Shown piece by piece: positions 6,024 to 13,819 of a stretch of 26,064 bases of DNA; the stretch's first letter is position 1; each line of letters starts with the position of its first letter. The translations under genes were made by a program, and so were the position numbers. The stretch lies in the NCBI GenBank assembly GCA_038203955.1, contig JBBRDK010000052.1:1-26064 (forward strand), read 5' to 3'. This DNA is from JALYUA01 sp038203955. GTDB taxonomy: Bacteria; Acidobacteriota; Thermoanaerobaculia; UBA5066; Gp7-AA6. The notes under the pieces are model-generated. The model did not search any database and had not been told where the DNA came from. It saw only the letters and a list, made by a program, of their open reading frames with translations.

Positions 6024-8342
6024 ATGGGCAAGGACAAGCTGCGGCTCGGCTTCAACGGGCGCTTCGAGGAGAAAGACGTCGAGATCGCGGCGGGCGATCC
6101 GGCTCCCTGGGATCCCTCGCAGAAGTTTTCTATCCTGGGGGCGAGGACTCCGCGGCTCGATGCGCGAGCGAAGGCCACGGGAGCCGCCCGGTACTCGATC
6201 GACGTGCGCCTGCCCGGAATGCTTTACGCCCGGGTCCTGCGCAGTCACGACCCCGCGACGGTGATCCGCTCGCTCGACCTCTCCGCCGCGCGGAAAATGC
6301 CGGGGGTCCACGCCGTGCTCGCGATCGCGAAGCCCGGGGACACTCTCCGGTTCGCGGGGCAGGAAGTCGCGGCGGTTGCCGCCGACACGCCGGAGCGCGC
6401 GCTCGACGCGATCGGTGCGATCCGGGTGGAGTACGACGCGCGGCCGTTCGTCGTCGAGATCGAGAAGGCGCGAGCCGACGGGGCCCCGCTCGTGTTCGAG
6501 GGCAAGGTCGAGACGAAGACTTCGGCCGGCGACGCTCCGGGGGCGAAGAAGGCCCTTCCGAGGAAGGGAAACGTCCAGGGGCCGCGCGCCTCCGACAAGG
6601 GCAACGTGGAGGAAGGATTTCGGAAAGCGGACGCGGTCGTCGAAGGCACGTATTCGACGCAGGTCCAGACGCACTCCGCGCTCGAGACGCACGGCGTCGT
6701 CGCCAGGTGGGAGGGGGACGAGCTGACCGTCTGGGCCTCGACCCAGGGAATCTTCTCCGTGCGGGAGGAGCTCTCTCAGACGCTGAATGTCCCGCTCTCG
6801 AAAGTGAACGTCATCACCGAGTACATGGGCGGCGGCTTCGGCGCGAAGTTCGGCGCAGGGGTCGAGGGCGTGACGGCGGCGAAGCTCGCGAAGGAGGCCG
6901 GCGCGCCGGTCAAGCTCTTCCTCGACCGCAAGGAGGAGCATCTCGCCGTCGGGAACCGCCCGTCCTCCGTGCAGTGGGTGAAGGCGGGCGCGACGAAGGA
7001 CGGAAAACTGACGGCCCTGCAGCTCGTCGTGCACGGCGGCGGGGGCACCAACGGCGGGACGGGAACCTCGGGGCCCCTCAAGAACGTGTACGCCTGCGAC
7101 AACGTGAAGACGGAGGAGTTCGACGTCTTCACCAACTCGGGCCCCTCGGCGGCGTTCCGCGCGCCCGGTCATCCTCAGGGCGCCTTCGCCCTCGAAGCGA
7201 CGATGGACGAGCTGGCGGCGCGGATCGGGATGGACCCTCTCGAGTTCCGGCTGAAGAACGATCCTTCGGAAGTCCGGCGGGAGGAGTTCCGGATCGGCGC
7301 GGAGAAGATCGGCTGGGCCGCGCGCGACGCGCGGCGGCGCGTGCCGGACAACCCGGCCCTCCGGCGAGGCGTCGGCATGGGCGCGGCCATCTGGTACAAC
7401 ACCGGCGGCACGGGGCCGAAGGCGACGGTCACCATCCACAAGGACGGGTCCGCGGAAGTCGTGCACGGCGTGCAGGACCTCGGCACCGGGGCCCGGACGA
7501 TGGTGGGCATCGTGGCTGCGGAAGAGCTCGGCCTCCCGCTCGAGAAAATCGCCGTGCGCATCGGCGACACCCGGATGCCCTACGGGCCGGGCTCCGGCGG
7601 CTCGACGACGACGCCGTCCACGGCACCGACGATCCGCGCGGCCGCGTGGCAGGCGAAGAAGAAGGTCGCCGCCGCGGTCGCCGCCGCGTGGAGAGTGGCG
7701 GAAGAGGCGGTCGTCGCGAGCACGGCCGGATTCTCGATGAAGGGCGATGCCGGCAAACGCCTGTCCTGGAAAGAAGCGTGCGGGCGCCTGCCCGAAGAGG
7801 GCGTGTCGGCGACCGCGTCGCGCGCCGAGAATCATGCCGACGCGTGGAAGCGGTTCACCGCCGGCGCGCAGTTCGCCGAGGTCGAGGTGGACGTCGAGAC
7901 GGGTCTCGTCCGCGTCCGGAAAGTGGTCGCGGTTCACGACTGCGGCCTCGTCGTGAACGCGTTGACGGCCGAAAGCCAGGTGCAGGGCGGCATCATTCAG
8001 GGCATTTCGTACGCGCTCTACGAGAATCGGATCCTCGACCGGGCGACGGGACGGATGGTCAACCCGAACGTCGAGCAGTACAAGATCGCCGGCGCGATGG
8101 ACGTCCCCGAGATCGACGTGACGTTCCTGCCCGTTTGGGACGGGGTCAACAACACTCACTCGGTGGGGATCGGCGAGCCCGCGACGGTGCCGACCGCGGC
8201 GGCCGTCGCCAACGCCGTTTCGCACGCCATTGGCGCGCGCATCCGGAGCCTGCCGATAACTCCCGAATCCGTGATCGCGGCCATGGACGGGAAGGCCCGC
8301 GTGGCCGCGGCCGCTCCAACGCGGGAAGGAGGCCGGGCATGA
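6024..8342 (+). CDS. paoC: molybdopterin-binding catalytic subunit of aldehyde oxidoreductase (PaoC-like)
   Basis: A 772-residue xanthine-oxidase-family large subunit. Residues 35-140 match the aldehyde oxidase a/b hammerhead domain (ATGAARYSIDVRLPGMLYARVLRS). Cofactor loops include GGGFGAK (269-275), AFRAPGHPQGAFALEATMDE, QDLGTGARTM and GSGGSTTTPS. The catalytic Glu is retained in VGIGEPATVP at about residue 718. The CODH active-site motif AYRCSFR is absent, so this is not form I CO dehydrogenase. It should oxidise aldehydes or N-heterocycles, passing electrons to the Fe-S and FAD subunits. No own signal peptide is seen, consistent with hitch-hiking Tat export via the small subunit. Residues about 160-195 form a Lys/Gly-rich insert. 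The end overlaps the FAD-subunit start as ATGA. Confidence 0.92.
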   Translation: MGKDKLRLGFNGRFEEKDVEIAAGDPAPWDPSQKFSILGARTPRLDARAKATGAARYSIDVRLPGMLYARVLRSHDPATVIRSLDLSAARKMPGVHAVLAIAKPGDTLRFAGQEVAAVAADTPERALDAIGAIRVEYDARPFVVEIEKARADGAPLVFEGKVETKTSAGDAPGAKKALPRKGNVQGPRASDKGNVEEGFRKADAVVEGTYSTQVQTHSALETHGVVARWEGDELTVWASTQGIFSVREELSQTLNVPLSKVNVITEYMGGGFGAKFGAGVEGVTAAKLAKEAGAPVKLFLDRKEEHLAVGNRPSSVQWVKAGATKDGKLTALQLVVHGGGGTNGGTGTSGPLKNVYACDNVKTEEFDVFTNSGPSAAFRAPGHPQGAFALEATMDELAARIGMDPLEFRLKNDPSEVRREEFRIGAEKIGWAARDARRRVPDNPALRRGVGMGAAIWYNTGGTGPKATVTIHKDGSAEVVHGVQDLGTGARTMVGIVAAEELGLPLEKIAVRIGDTRMPYGPGSGGSTTTPSTAPTIRAAAWQAKKKVAAAVAAAWRVAEEAVVASTAGFSMKGDAGKRLSWKEACGRLPEEGVSATASRAENHADAWKRFTAGAQFAEVEVDVETGLVRVRKVVAVHDCGLVVNALTAESQVQGGIIQGISYALYENRILDRATGRMVNPNVEQYKIAGAMDVPEIDVTFLPVWDGVNNTHSVGIGEPATVPTAAAVANAVSHAIGARIRSLPITPESVIAAMDGKARVAAAAPTREGGRA

Positions 8343-9307
8343 AGACCTTTACGCTCCTTCCGGTGCGGTCGCTCGCCGAGGGGGCGCGGGAGTCCGCCCG
8401 ACCGGGCAGCATCCTCAAGGCCGGAGGCGTGGACCTCCTCGACCGCATGAAGGAGGGGCTCGAGACTCCCGACCGCGTCGTGTCAATCGCCCACGTCCCC
8501 GGCCACGACGGCATCGAGATCGGGCCGCCGGCGCGCATCGGGGCTCTCGCGACCCTCGCGCGCCTCGACACCCACGCGGAGCTGCGGCGCGTGTATCCGG
8601 CGCTCGCGGACGCGGCCGGCGGCGCCGCGACGCCTCAGATCCGGAACATGGCGACTCTCGGCGGCAACCTGGCCCAGCGGCCGCGGTGCTGGTATTTCCG
8701 TCAGGCGGAGTTCGACTGCAGCAAGAAGGGTGGAGCCCAGTGCTTCGCCTTGAACGGGGAGAACCGGTTCCACGCGATCTTCGACACCGACGTCTGCTGC
8801 TGCATCCATCCCTCCGCCACCGCCGTGGCTCTCCTCGCGTACGGAGCGCGGTTGGACACGGTCGGCACGCGGGGAAAGCGGTCGATTCCCATCGAGGATT
8901 TCTTCGTCGCGCCGCGGGAAGACCCGACGCGCGAGAACCAGCTGGCGGCGGGCGAAGTGATCGAGGCGGTCGTCCTGCCCGCGCCGGCACCCGGCTCGCG
9001 ATCGGTTTACAAGAAGTTGAAGGAGAAGGAGTCGTTCGACTGGCCTCTCGTCGAGGCCGCCGTCTCCGTGACGGTGTCGGGAGGGACGATACAAGACGCG
9101 CGCGTCATCCTCGGATCCGTCTCCCCCGTTCCCCGGCGCGCGAAGGGCGCCGAGAAGATCCTGGCGGGCGCGCGGCCGTCTCCCGAGCTCATCGCCCGGG
9201 CCGCCGAGGCCGCCGTCGCGGGAGCCACCCCCCTTTCGCAGAACGCGCACAAGGTGCGGCTCGCCCGCGTAATGGTGGAGCGCGCCCTCCGCGAGGCCCT
9301 CGCCTGA
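8339..9307 (+). CDS. paoB: FAD-binding subunit of aldehyde oxidoreductase with extra Fe-S insert (PaoB-like)
   Basis: A 322-residue PCMH-type FAD subunit of the CoxM/PaoB family. FAD-contact motifs are KAGGVDLLDRMK (about 27-38) and NMATLGGNLAQRPRCWYFR (about 103-121). Between them and the rest of the FAD domain lies a Cys-rich insert with C117, C127, C135 and C153-C155. An insert of this kind in E. coli PaoB and in 4-hydroxybenzoyl-CoA reductase beta subunit binds an additional [4Fe-4S] cluster. CO dehydrogenase medium subunits lack it. The C-terminal CO_deh_flav_C domain includes KLKEKESFDWPLVEAAVSV. Gene order here is A-C-B rather than the A-B-C of E. coli. Confidence 0.9.
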   Translation: MKTFTLLPVRSLAEGARESARPGSILKAGGVDLLDRMKEGLETPDRVVSIAHVPGHDGIEIGPPARIGALATLARLDTHAELRRVYPALADAAGGAATPQIRNMATLGGNLAQRPRCWYFRQAEFDCSKKGGAQCFALNGENRFHAIFDTDVCCCIHPSATAVALLAYGARLDTVGTRGKRSIPIEDFFVAPREDPTRENQLAAGEVIEAVVLPAPAPGSRSVYKKLKEKESFDWPLVEAAVSVTVSGGTIQDARVILGSVSPVPRRAKGAEKILAGARPSPELIARAAEAAVAGATPLSQNAHKVRLARVMVERALREALA

Positions 9308-9327
9308 ACGACGACCCGCTGGCGGCG

Positions 9328-9588
9328 ATGCGCCGTTTCGCGAAGCCGATTCGCGACGGCGCCCGGGAAGCGGACCCCTTCCTCTGCCGCCACCTGCGCA
9401 CGAAGACCTGGTACGTGCCGGACTCGTTTGCCGAGCGGGACGTGTCGAGATCGTCTTCGACGGCGCAGTACTGGTGCCTGAAGACGATGCGCTCCGACGG
9501 CCCGGACGGCGCGCTGGCCCTTCCCGAGGAGTGCACCGACGAGCGAGTCTGCTTCGAGCCGTCCGTCGGGACCGTGAAGGATTCGTGA
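9328..9588 (+). CDS. small four-cysteine protein of unknown function
   Basis: An 86-residue frame directly after the FAD subunit, 20 bp past its stop. No known domain is recognised. Four cysteines, C20 (PFLCRHLRTKTWYVP), C50 (AQYWCLKTM), C69 and C75 (EECTDERVCFE), could bind a metal or Fe-S cluster. The aromatic and Gly-Pro-Asp context around them (YWCLKTMRSDGPDG) looks like constrained protein rather than a shadow frame. The same frame can start eight codons earlier at CTG 9304, which would overlap the upstream stop. Neither start has a good ribosome binding site. Its place suggests an accessory, maturation or electron-transfer role for the oxidoreductase, which is inference. Confidence 0.6.
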   Translation: MRRFAKPIRDGAREADPFLCRHLRTKTWYVPDSFAERDVSRSSSTAQYWCLKTMRSDGPDGALALPEECTDERVCFEPSVGTVKDS

Positions 9589-9597
9589 AAAGAGTCG

Positions 9598-9664
9598 TCA
9601 GTTGTCAGTTTTCAGTAGTCAGTTCGGATCCGAACTGAAACAAATTACTGATTACTGATCACCG
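9598..9664. repeat. heptamer inverted repeat between convergent genes
   Basis: Four TCAGNNN units with a 7-bp period (9598-9625) run into a perfect 18-bp palindrome, CAGTTCGGA/TCCGAACTG (9620-9637). Inverted units follow, ATTACTG twice (9644-9657). The whole locus can form a long imperfect hairpin between the small Cys protein (+) and mglA (-), and may serve as a bidirectional terminator. Confidence 0.82.
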
Positions 9665-9678
9665 AAAAAATAGCGCAG

Positions 9679-10263
9679 CTATTTCTTCTTCAACTCCATC
9701 AGCACCTGGCGGGCGACGGCCTTCAGCGTGTCGAACACGCCCACTCCCGTGGGCGCGGTCGCCTCGAACGTGGGCTCACCCTTGATGTTCAGCTGGCGGT
9801 ACATCTCGTCGCTCGGCACCGCCGTCGGCAGGTCCCGCTTGTTGAACTGGAGGACGTACGGGATCGCCGAGATGTCGTAGCCCTGGTCCTTGAGGTTCTT
9901 GTCCAGGTTGCGGATCGACTCCGCATTTGCCTCCATGCGCGCCTCCTGGGAGTCGGCGACGAACACGACTCCGTCGACGCCCTTCAGGATGAGCTTGCGC
10001 GAGGCGTCATAGAAGACCTGGCCGGGAACGGTGTAGAGGTGGAACCGGGTCTTGAAGCCTTTGACCGTGCCGAGGTCGAGCGGGAGAAAGTCGAAGAACA
10101 GGGTCCGGTCCGTCTCCGTCGCCAGAGAGATCAGTTTCCCCTTGGCGGCAGGATTCGTCCGATCGTAGATGTACTGGAGGTTCGTCGTCTTGCCGCAGAG
10201 GCCCGGCCCGTAATAGACGATCTTGCAGTTGATTTCCCGCGCCGCGTAGTTGATGAAGGTCAT
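9679..10263 (-). CDS. mglA: MglA-like small Ras-family GTPase
   Basis: A 194-residue bacterial Ras-like GTPase. The P-loop is GPGLCGKT (19-26), the G3 region is the MglA-typical TVPGQ (78-82) in place of DxxG, and the base-specificity motif is NKRD (141-144). The start MTFINYAAREINCKIVYYGP is characteristic of MglA. MglA defines the leading pole in gliding bacteria and is switched off by its GAP, MglB. The roadblock protein encoded 34 bp upstream is the expected partner, so the two probably form one operon. In non-motile species such pairs are linked to other polarity functions; nothing here shows which applies. Confidence 0.93.
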   Translation of the reverse strand: MTFINYAAREINCKIVYYGPGLCGKTTNLQYIYDRTNPAAKGKLISLATETDRTLFFDFLPLDLGTVKGFKTRFHLYTVPGQVFYDASRKLILKGVDGVVFVADSQEARMEANAESIRNLDKNLKDQGYDISAIPYVLQFNKRDLPTAVPSDEMYRQLNIKGEPTFEATAPTGVGVFDTLKAVARQVLMELKKK

Positions 10264-10297
10264 GGCTCGAGGGGGACGATCCCTGTGGGGTCCGGGA

Positions 10298-10798
10298 TCA
10301 CTCCGAAAACAGCCGGTCGATGTCGTCGTCCGTGATCTCAGAGAACGGCGACTCGAACTCCACGCTCAGGTTCGACTTCTCGCGGGCCGCCTTCTCCGTG
10401 ATCTCCTCGAAGATCCGGTCGAGCTCGGACGTCGCCCGGCGGACCCGAAGCCGCACGAGCCCGAGGGACGAGCGCTCGTCAAAGATCACGACGAGGATGA
10501 CGCGCTGCGCGACGATGGAAATGTGGATGTTGTCCTTCTCCCCTTCGTGGAAGAGGATCGAGAACTCCTTTTCGCCGATTAGCCGCGCCAGACCATCGGT
10601 CGCCGCCACGTTGCCCGCGGTCAGCGAGGCCAGGGAGGTCGTATCGAGGTCGGTCATGTCTCCCATCGCCGCGATCTGCTGGCCGTTCTTGTCGATCAGG
10701 AACACCACGTTGGCGTTGGAGTCCTGCCGGAGACGCCCGAGCGCGTCCTTGATCTTCTGAAATTCCTCGTCATACAGGACGAGGTCCGGCGTGCTCAT
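10298..10798 (-). CDS. mglB: roadblock/LC7 protein, MglB-like GAP
   Basis: A 166-residue roadblock/LC7 protein. The conserved core reads ANVVFLIDKNGQQIAAMGD, then LTAGNVAATDGLARLIGEKEF, then NIHISIVAQRVILVVIFDERSSLGLVRLRVRRA. The acidic C-terminal tail (SEITDDDIDRLFSE) is outside the core. MglB dimers stimulate GTP hydrolysis by MglA, and the adjacent mglA supports that pairing. ATG 10798 was chosen because the core begins just after it; a TTG ten codons upstream overlaps the promoter-like TAGAAT. The protein has no signal or membrane segment. Confidence 0.88.
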   Translation of the reverse strand: MSTPDLVLYDEEFQKIKDALGRLRQDSNANVVFLIDKNGQQIAAMGDMTDLDTTSLASLTAGNVAATDGLARLIGEKEFSILFHEGEKDNIHISIVAQRVILVVIFDERSSLGLVRLRVRRATSELDRIFEEITEKAAREKSNLSVEFESPFSEITDDDIDRLFSE

Positions 10799-10827
10799 TT
10801 TTGCGTTGTCTTTCGTGTGAAAACTCA

Positions 10828-10833
10828 ATTCTA
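10828..10833 (-). promoter_or_regulatory. -10-like element upstream of mglBA
   Basis: TAGAAT on the minus strand would place transcription start near 10820, giving a leader of about 22 nt before the mglB ATG. It is identical to the -10 candidates of mqnD, the SRP RNA and the sigma factor gene. No good -35 is visible. Confidence 0.4.
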
Positions 10834-10848
10834 CAACGGGGTGAGTTT

Positions 10849-10980
10849 TTAGTGATCAGTTTTCAGTAATCAGTCCGCGCCCGAAGCCCTTGGAAGGCCC
10901 GCAGGGGGCCGGCGGATTCGTGCGAACGGCTCGAATCGGATCTCAGGACTGACGACTGAGAACTGAGAACTGAGAACTCA
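10849..10980. repeat. heptamer inverted repeat between recR and mglB
   Basis: The left arm (10849-10876) has TCAGTTT, TCAGTAA and TCAGTCC in 7-bp register. The right arm (10946-10980) has five inverted units: GGACTGA, CGACTGA, GAACTGA twice and GAACTCA. The arms are complementary over most of their length and enclose about 70 bp of unrelated GC-rich sequence. The right arm ends 3 bp before the recR stop. Confidence 0.82.
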
Positions 10981-10983
10981 TCT

Positions 10984-11583
10984 TCACTCCAGCTCTCTCC
11001 GGTTTTCGAGCGAGCGCGCTATCGTCACTTCGTCTGCGTACTCGATGTCGCCGCCGACGGGGAGACCGAACGCGATTCTCGTCACGCGGACACCGGTCCC
11101 CTTGAGGCGTCGCGCCAGGTAGAGAGCGGTGGCTTCGCCTTCGACGTTCGGGTTCGTCGCCAGGATCACCTCCGTGACGTCCGGTCCGACGCGTCGAATC
11201 AGGCCCGCGGTGTCGATCTCATCCGGCCCGATCCCTTTCAGAGGCGAGAGCGCGCCCCACAGGACGTGGTACCGGCCTCGAAACTCCCGCGTCTTCTCGA
11301 TTGCCGCGACGTTGCCGGGTTCCTCGACGACACAGAGGACGCTCGAGTCGCGCTCCGGGTCCGAGCACACCGGGCACGGATCGGTCTCCGTCAGCGTGTT
11401 GCAGTTGGAACATCGCTTGACCGCACCGCGGGTCTCGGAGATCGTGCGGGCGAGACGCTCCGACTCCTCGGGCGCGGATCTCAAAAGGTAGTACGCGAGC
11501 CGGGCGGCGCTCTTGCTGCCGATTCCCGGCAGCCGCTGCAGCTCCAGGGCGAGTCGCTCGAACGCCCGGGGAACGCCGCTCAT
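10984..11583 (-). CDS. recR: recombination mediator protein RecR
   Basis: A 199-residue RecR of normal length. It has the N-terminal helix-hairpin-helix (LQRLPGIGSKSAARLAYYLL), a four-Cys zinc finger (CSNC...CPVC), and a Toprim domain (LCVVEEPGNVAAIEKTREFRGRYHVLWGALSPL). The C-terminal IAFGLPVGGDIEYADEVTIARSLENRRE is typical. RecR works with RecO/RecF to load RecA on gapped DNA. The ATG at 11583 (MSGVPRAFERL) is preferred. A longer frame starting with TTG at 11616 reads through the 58-bp repeat and is not credible. It is the last gene of dnaX-ybaB-recR. Confidence 0.96.
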   Translation of the reverse strand: MSGVPRAFERLALELQRLPGIGSKSAARLAYYLLRSAPEESERLARTISETRGAVKRCSNCNTLTETDPCPVCSDPERDSSVLCVVEEPGNVAAIEKTREFRGRYHVLWGALSPLKGIGPDEIDTAGLIRRVGPDVTEVILATNPNVEGEATALYLARRLKGTGVRVTRIAFGLPVGGDIEYADEVTIARSLENRRELE

Positions 11584-11598
11584 CGAGAAGACGGGAAT

Positions 11599-11660
11599 CG
11601 GGAGCCGAGCGACCAACGGGAGCGAGACGGCCGCGGTACTCCGCGGTCAACTGGCTCCCG
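11599..11660 (-). repeat. 58-bp dispersed repeat, copy B
   Basis: This minus-strand copy of the element seen at 2291-2396 has GAGTTGACCGCGG reduced to CAGTTGACCGCGG at its outer edge, followed by AGTACCGCGGCCGTCTCGCT. It fills most of the ybaB-recR gap, ending 16 bp before the recR start. Confidence 0.88.
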
Positions 11661-11674
11661 GCTCCGAGTCCCCC

Positions 11675-11968
11675 TCACCTTCCGCCCATCATTCCGCCGA
11701 GCATCGACGAGGTCTTCTTCTGGACGGCCTCATCGACCTGGCGCGAGCCGTCGCGGAAGGCTGCGAGCACCAGGTCCTGGAGCGTTTCAACGTCGTTAGG
11801 GTCCACGCACGCGGGGTCGATCGTCACCGACAGCAGCTCCTTGGTTCCGGAGAGGACGATCTTGACCATCCCGCCGCCCGACGCCGCTTCGACCTTCAAC
11901 GCATCGAGCTCGGTCTGCATCTTCGATTGCATCGCCTGGGCCTGCTGCATCATTTTCTGGATGTTCAT
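11675..11968 (-). CDS. ybaB: YbaB/EbfC nucleoid-associated protein
   Basis: A 97-residue YbaB/EbfC-family DNA-binding protein. The N-terminal helix MNIQKMMQQAQAMQSKMQ and the core LDALKVEAASGGGMVKIVLSG with VTIDPACVDPNDVETLQDLV are diagnostic, and the Met/Gly-rich tail is typical. It forms dimers that bind DNA with little specificity. Its ATG overlaps the dnaX stop (ATGA), so it is translated from the dnaX message. Confidence 0.95.
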   Translation of the reverse strand: MNIQKMMQQAQAMQSKMQTELDALKVEAASGGGMVKIVLSGTKELLSVTIDPACVDPNDVETLQDLVLAAFRDGSRQVDEAVQKKTSSMLGGMMGGR

Positions 11969-13659
11969 CCGCGATCCTCCTCCTCCTTCACATCGGTCAG
12001 CTCCGCCCGAAAGAGCTCCATTGCCGAGCGCACGACGGGATCGGTCTCGGCCCGGTTGCTCGCTCTCTCCCGGGACAGCGCCTCCCTGGGCACCTCGCGC
12101 GCGACCTGGCCGAGGTCTCCATCGGCGGGAGGGCCGGTCTTCAGGACCACGCGCAGCGCCCGCCCGAAGGCCTCCCTGGCGGCGTCGCCCAGGAGCTTGC
12201 GGGTCGCGGACTCTTCGAGCGCCTCTTTCGCCGCCGCCTTGTCGATGCCGAATCGGAGCACGAGCTCGTCGCCGGCCACGGAAATGGACTGCGCGAGGCT
12301 CGCCTGCGCGGCGGCGATGCGGCGGCGGGACTCCAGGATCTGGTGGAAACGCGTCAACGCGGCCGAATCGTCGGAGGGGCGAGGCGTCTCCGGCTCCGGC
12401 TCGCGCTCCATCTCGACCGGGACGATCGACAGGATGCGGGCTCCGCCACCGGCGGGGCGCGGGGGGACCGGCGCCGGCGCGGCCGCAGCCGGCGAGGCCG
12501 AGGGACCGGTGCGCGCCGCCGAGCCTCCGCCCGCCAGGAGGTCCTCGATCGACTTTAAGCGCGGAAGCTCCGCCAGACGGAGGACGAGCATCTGCAGAAT
12601 GAGGCCCGCGTCGTCGGCGCGCCGGGTCAGGGCGTCCGCGTCGATGGCCAGCGCCATCCCCCGGAGGAGGTTCTCATAGGGCATGGAGCGTGCGAGCGCC
12701 TCGAATCGGGGGCGGTCCGCGGGGGCCGCGTCTGCGGGCGCACCGGCGGCGACCAGCAGCAGCGTCTTCCAGAGCTTCAGAAGCTCCTTGAAGATGTGCC
12801 GCGGGTCTTCTCCCCCGTCGAGGAGCCGGCCGAGCGTCGCGATCGCGGCCGCGCGGTCGCCGGTCGCGATCGACGAGTACACGCTCTCCAGGAGCTCGCG
12901 GTCGACCAGCGCGAGGATGGCCCCGACGTCGGCCTCCCCGATCGTGCTCTCTCCTCCCGCGAGGGAAGCCGCCTGATCGAGGAGAGAGAGGCCGTCCCGC
13001 AGGCTTCCCTCGGCGGCCGACGCCAGCAGAGCGAGAGCGCCCGGAGCGATCCGGATCTTCTCGGCGGCGGCGACCCGCGCGAGTTGTTCCTGGATTTCGG
13101 CGATCGTGAGGGCCTTGAACCCGAACCGCTGGCAACGCGACACGATGGTCGGCGGAATCTTGTGGAGCTCCGTAGAAGCCAGGATGAAGCGGGCGTGCGG
13201 CGGCGGCTCCTCGAGGGTCTTCAACAGAGCGTTGAACGCCTCCGTCGTGAGCATGTGGACTTCGTCGATGATTGCGATCCGGTAACGGTCCCGCTGGGGG
13301 GCGTAGCGCACCGTCTCGATGAGCTCCCTCGCGTTCTCGATCTTCCGATTCGAAGCCCCGTCGATCTCGTGGACGTCGAGAGACTCGCCGCGAGCGAGGA
13401 TCTCGCGGCAGGACGCGCACTCGCCGCACGGCGTCACGGTCGGCCCCTTGTCGCAGTTGAGTGCCCGCGCCAGAAGCCGCGCCGTCGACGTCTTCCCGAC
13501 GCCGCGCGGCCCGGTCAGAAGGTATGCGGGAGCAACGCGCCCTTCGGCGATGGCGTTGGACAGCGTCCGGGCGATGGCCTCCTGGCCGATGAGATCGGCG
13601 AAGAGGCGGGGGCGCCATTTTCTCGGGAGCGACAGGTGGTCGTTCATAGGCATTGACAT
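11965..13659 (-). CDS. dnaX: DNA polymerase III subunit gamma/tau
   Basis: A 564-residue clamp-loader ATPase. SLPRKWRPRLFADLIGQE is the DnaX N-terminus. Walker A is GPRGVGKTST (50-59), followed by a four-Cys zinc motif (C69, C78, C81, C84), Walker B IIDEVHML, and the sensor/arginine-finger region PPTIVSRCQRF. After the collar domain, a Pro/Ala-rich linker lies around 385-420, then a divergent tau-like C-terminal domain. Three ATGs occur in 12 bp (13659, 13653, 13647). None has a Shine-Dalgarno, so the exact start is uncertain; the furthest upstream is given. The SRP RNA gene ends 12 bp before it. Confidence 0.96.
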   Translation of the reverse strand: MSMPMNDHLSLPRKWRPRLFADLIGQEAIARTLSNAIAEGRVAPAYLLTGPRGVGKTSTARLLARALNCDKGPTVTPCGECASCREILARGESLDVHEIDGASNRKIENARELIETVRYAPQRDRYRIAIIDEVHMLTTEAFNALLKTLEEPPPHARFILASTELHKIPPTIVSRCQRFGFKALTIAEIQEQLARVAAAEKIRIAPGALALLASAAEGSLRDGLSLLDQAASLAGGESTIGEADVGAILALVDRELLESVYSSIATGDRAAAIATLGRLLDGGEDPRHIFKELLKLWKTLLLVAAGAPADAAPADRPRFEALARSMPYENLLRGMALAIDADALTRRADDAGLILQMLVLRLAELPRLKSIEDLLAGGGSAARTGPSASPAAAAPAPVPPRPAGGGARILSIVPVEMEREPEPETPRPSDDSAALTRFHQILESRRRIAAAQASLAQSISVAGDELVLRFGIDKAAAKEALEESATRKLLGDAAREAFGRALRVVLKTGPPADGDLGQVAREVPREALSRERASNRAETDPVVRSAMELFRAELTDVKEEEDRG

Positions 13660-13671
13660 AAATATGAGAGT

Positions 13672-13802
13672 CCGGCGGCCGAAGATGGATTCAGGTTGAC
13701 CTGCGGCGCACGGTGGCGCCTCCTGATCGCTGCTTCCTTCCGGACCTGACGAGGTTCGGAGACTTCCGTCGCACAGGGCCCGAACCCATCTTCGGCCGCC
13801 GG
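13672..13802 (-). ncRNA. ffs: signal recognition particle RNA, small bacterial type (4.5S)
   Basis: The minus strand carries the conserved SRP domain IV apical sequence, TCAGGTCCGGAAGGAAGCAG, with the GGAA tetraloop and the asymmetric loop that binds Ffh. The ends form a perfect 17-bp basal helix (13672-13688 with 13786-13802). The 131-nt length fits the Alu-less bacterial form. It lies just upstream of dnaX, as in several other bacteria where the two are linked. Confidence 0.95.
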
Positions 13803-13809
13803 AAAATTC

Positions 13810-13815
13810 ATTCTA
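13810..13815 (-). promoter_or_regulatory. -10 element of the SRP RNA promoter
   Basis: TAGAAT lies seven bases upstream of the first base of the SRP RNA basal helix, the right distance for transcription start. A possible -35, CTGAAA with a 16-bp spacer, falls inside the heptamer repeat array. The same promoter probably also serves dnaX. Confidence 0.55.
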
Positions 13816-13819
13816 ATCG

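Noticed and set aside
5646..8225. 859-residue minus-strand frame opposite the molybdopterin subunit
   Set aside because: The plus-strand gene has all family motifs; the antisense product is Arg/Gly/Asp-rich, as expected of a GC-rich shadow.
6024..8342. CO dehydrogenase large subunit
   Set aside because: The AYRCSFR active-site loop is missing and the associated FAD subunit has a Fe-S insert not found in CoxM.
11584..11616. Upstream TTG start for RecR
   Set aside because: It would add residues encoded by the 58-bp dispersed repeat; the ATG at 11583 gives the normal RecR N-terminus.
11965..13659. Programmed frameshift producing a short gamma form of DnaX
   Set aside because: No A-rich or T-rich slippery heptamer followed by a hairpin was seen in the region after the ATPase domain.
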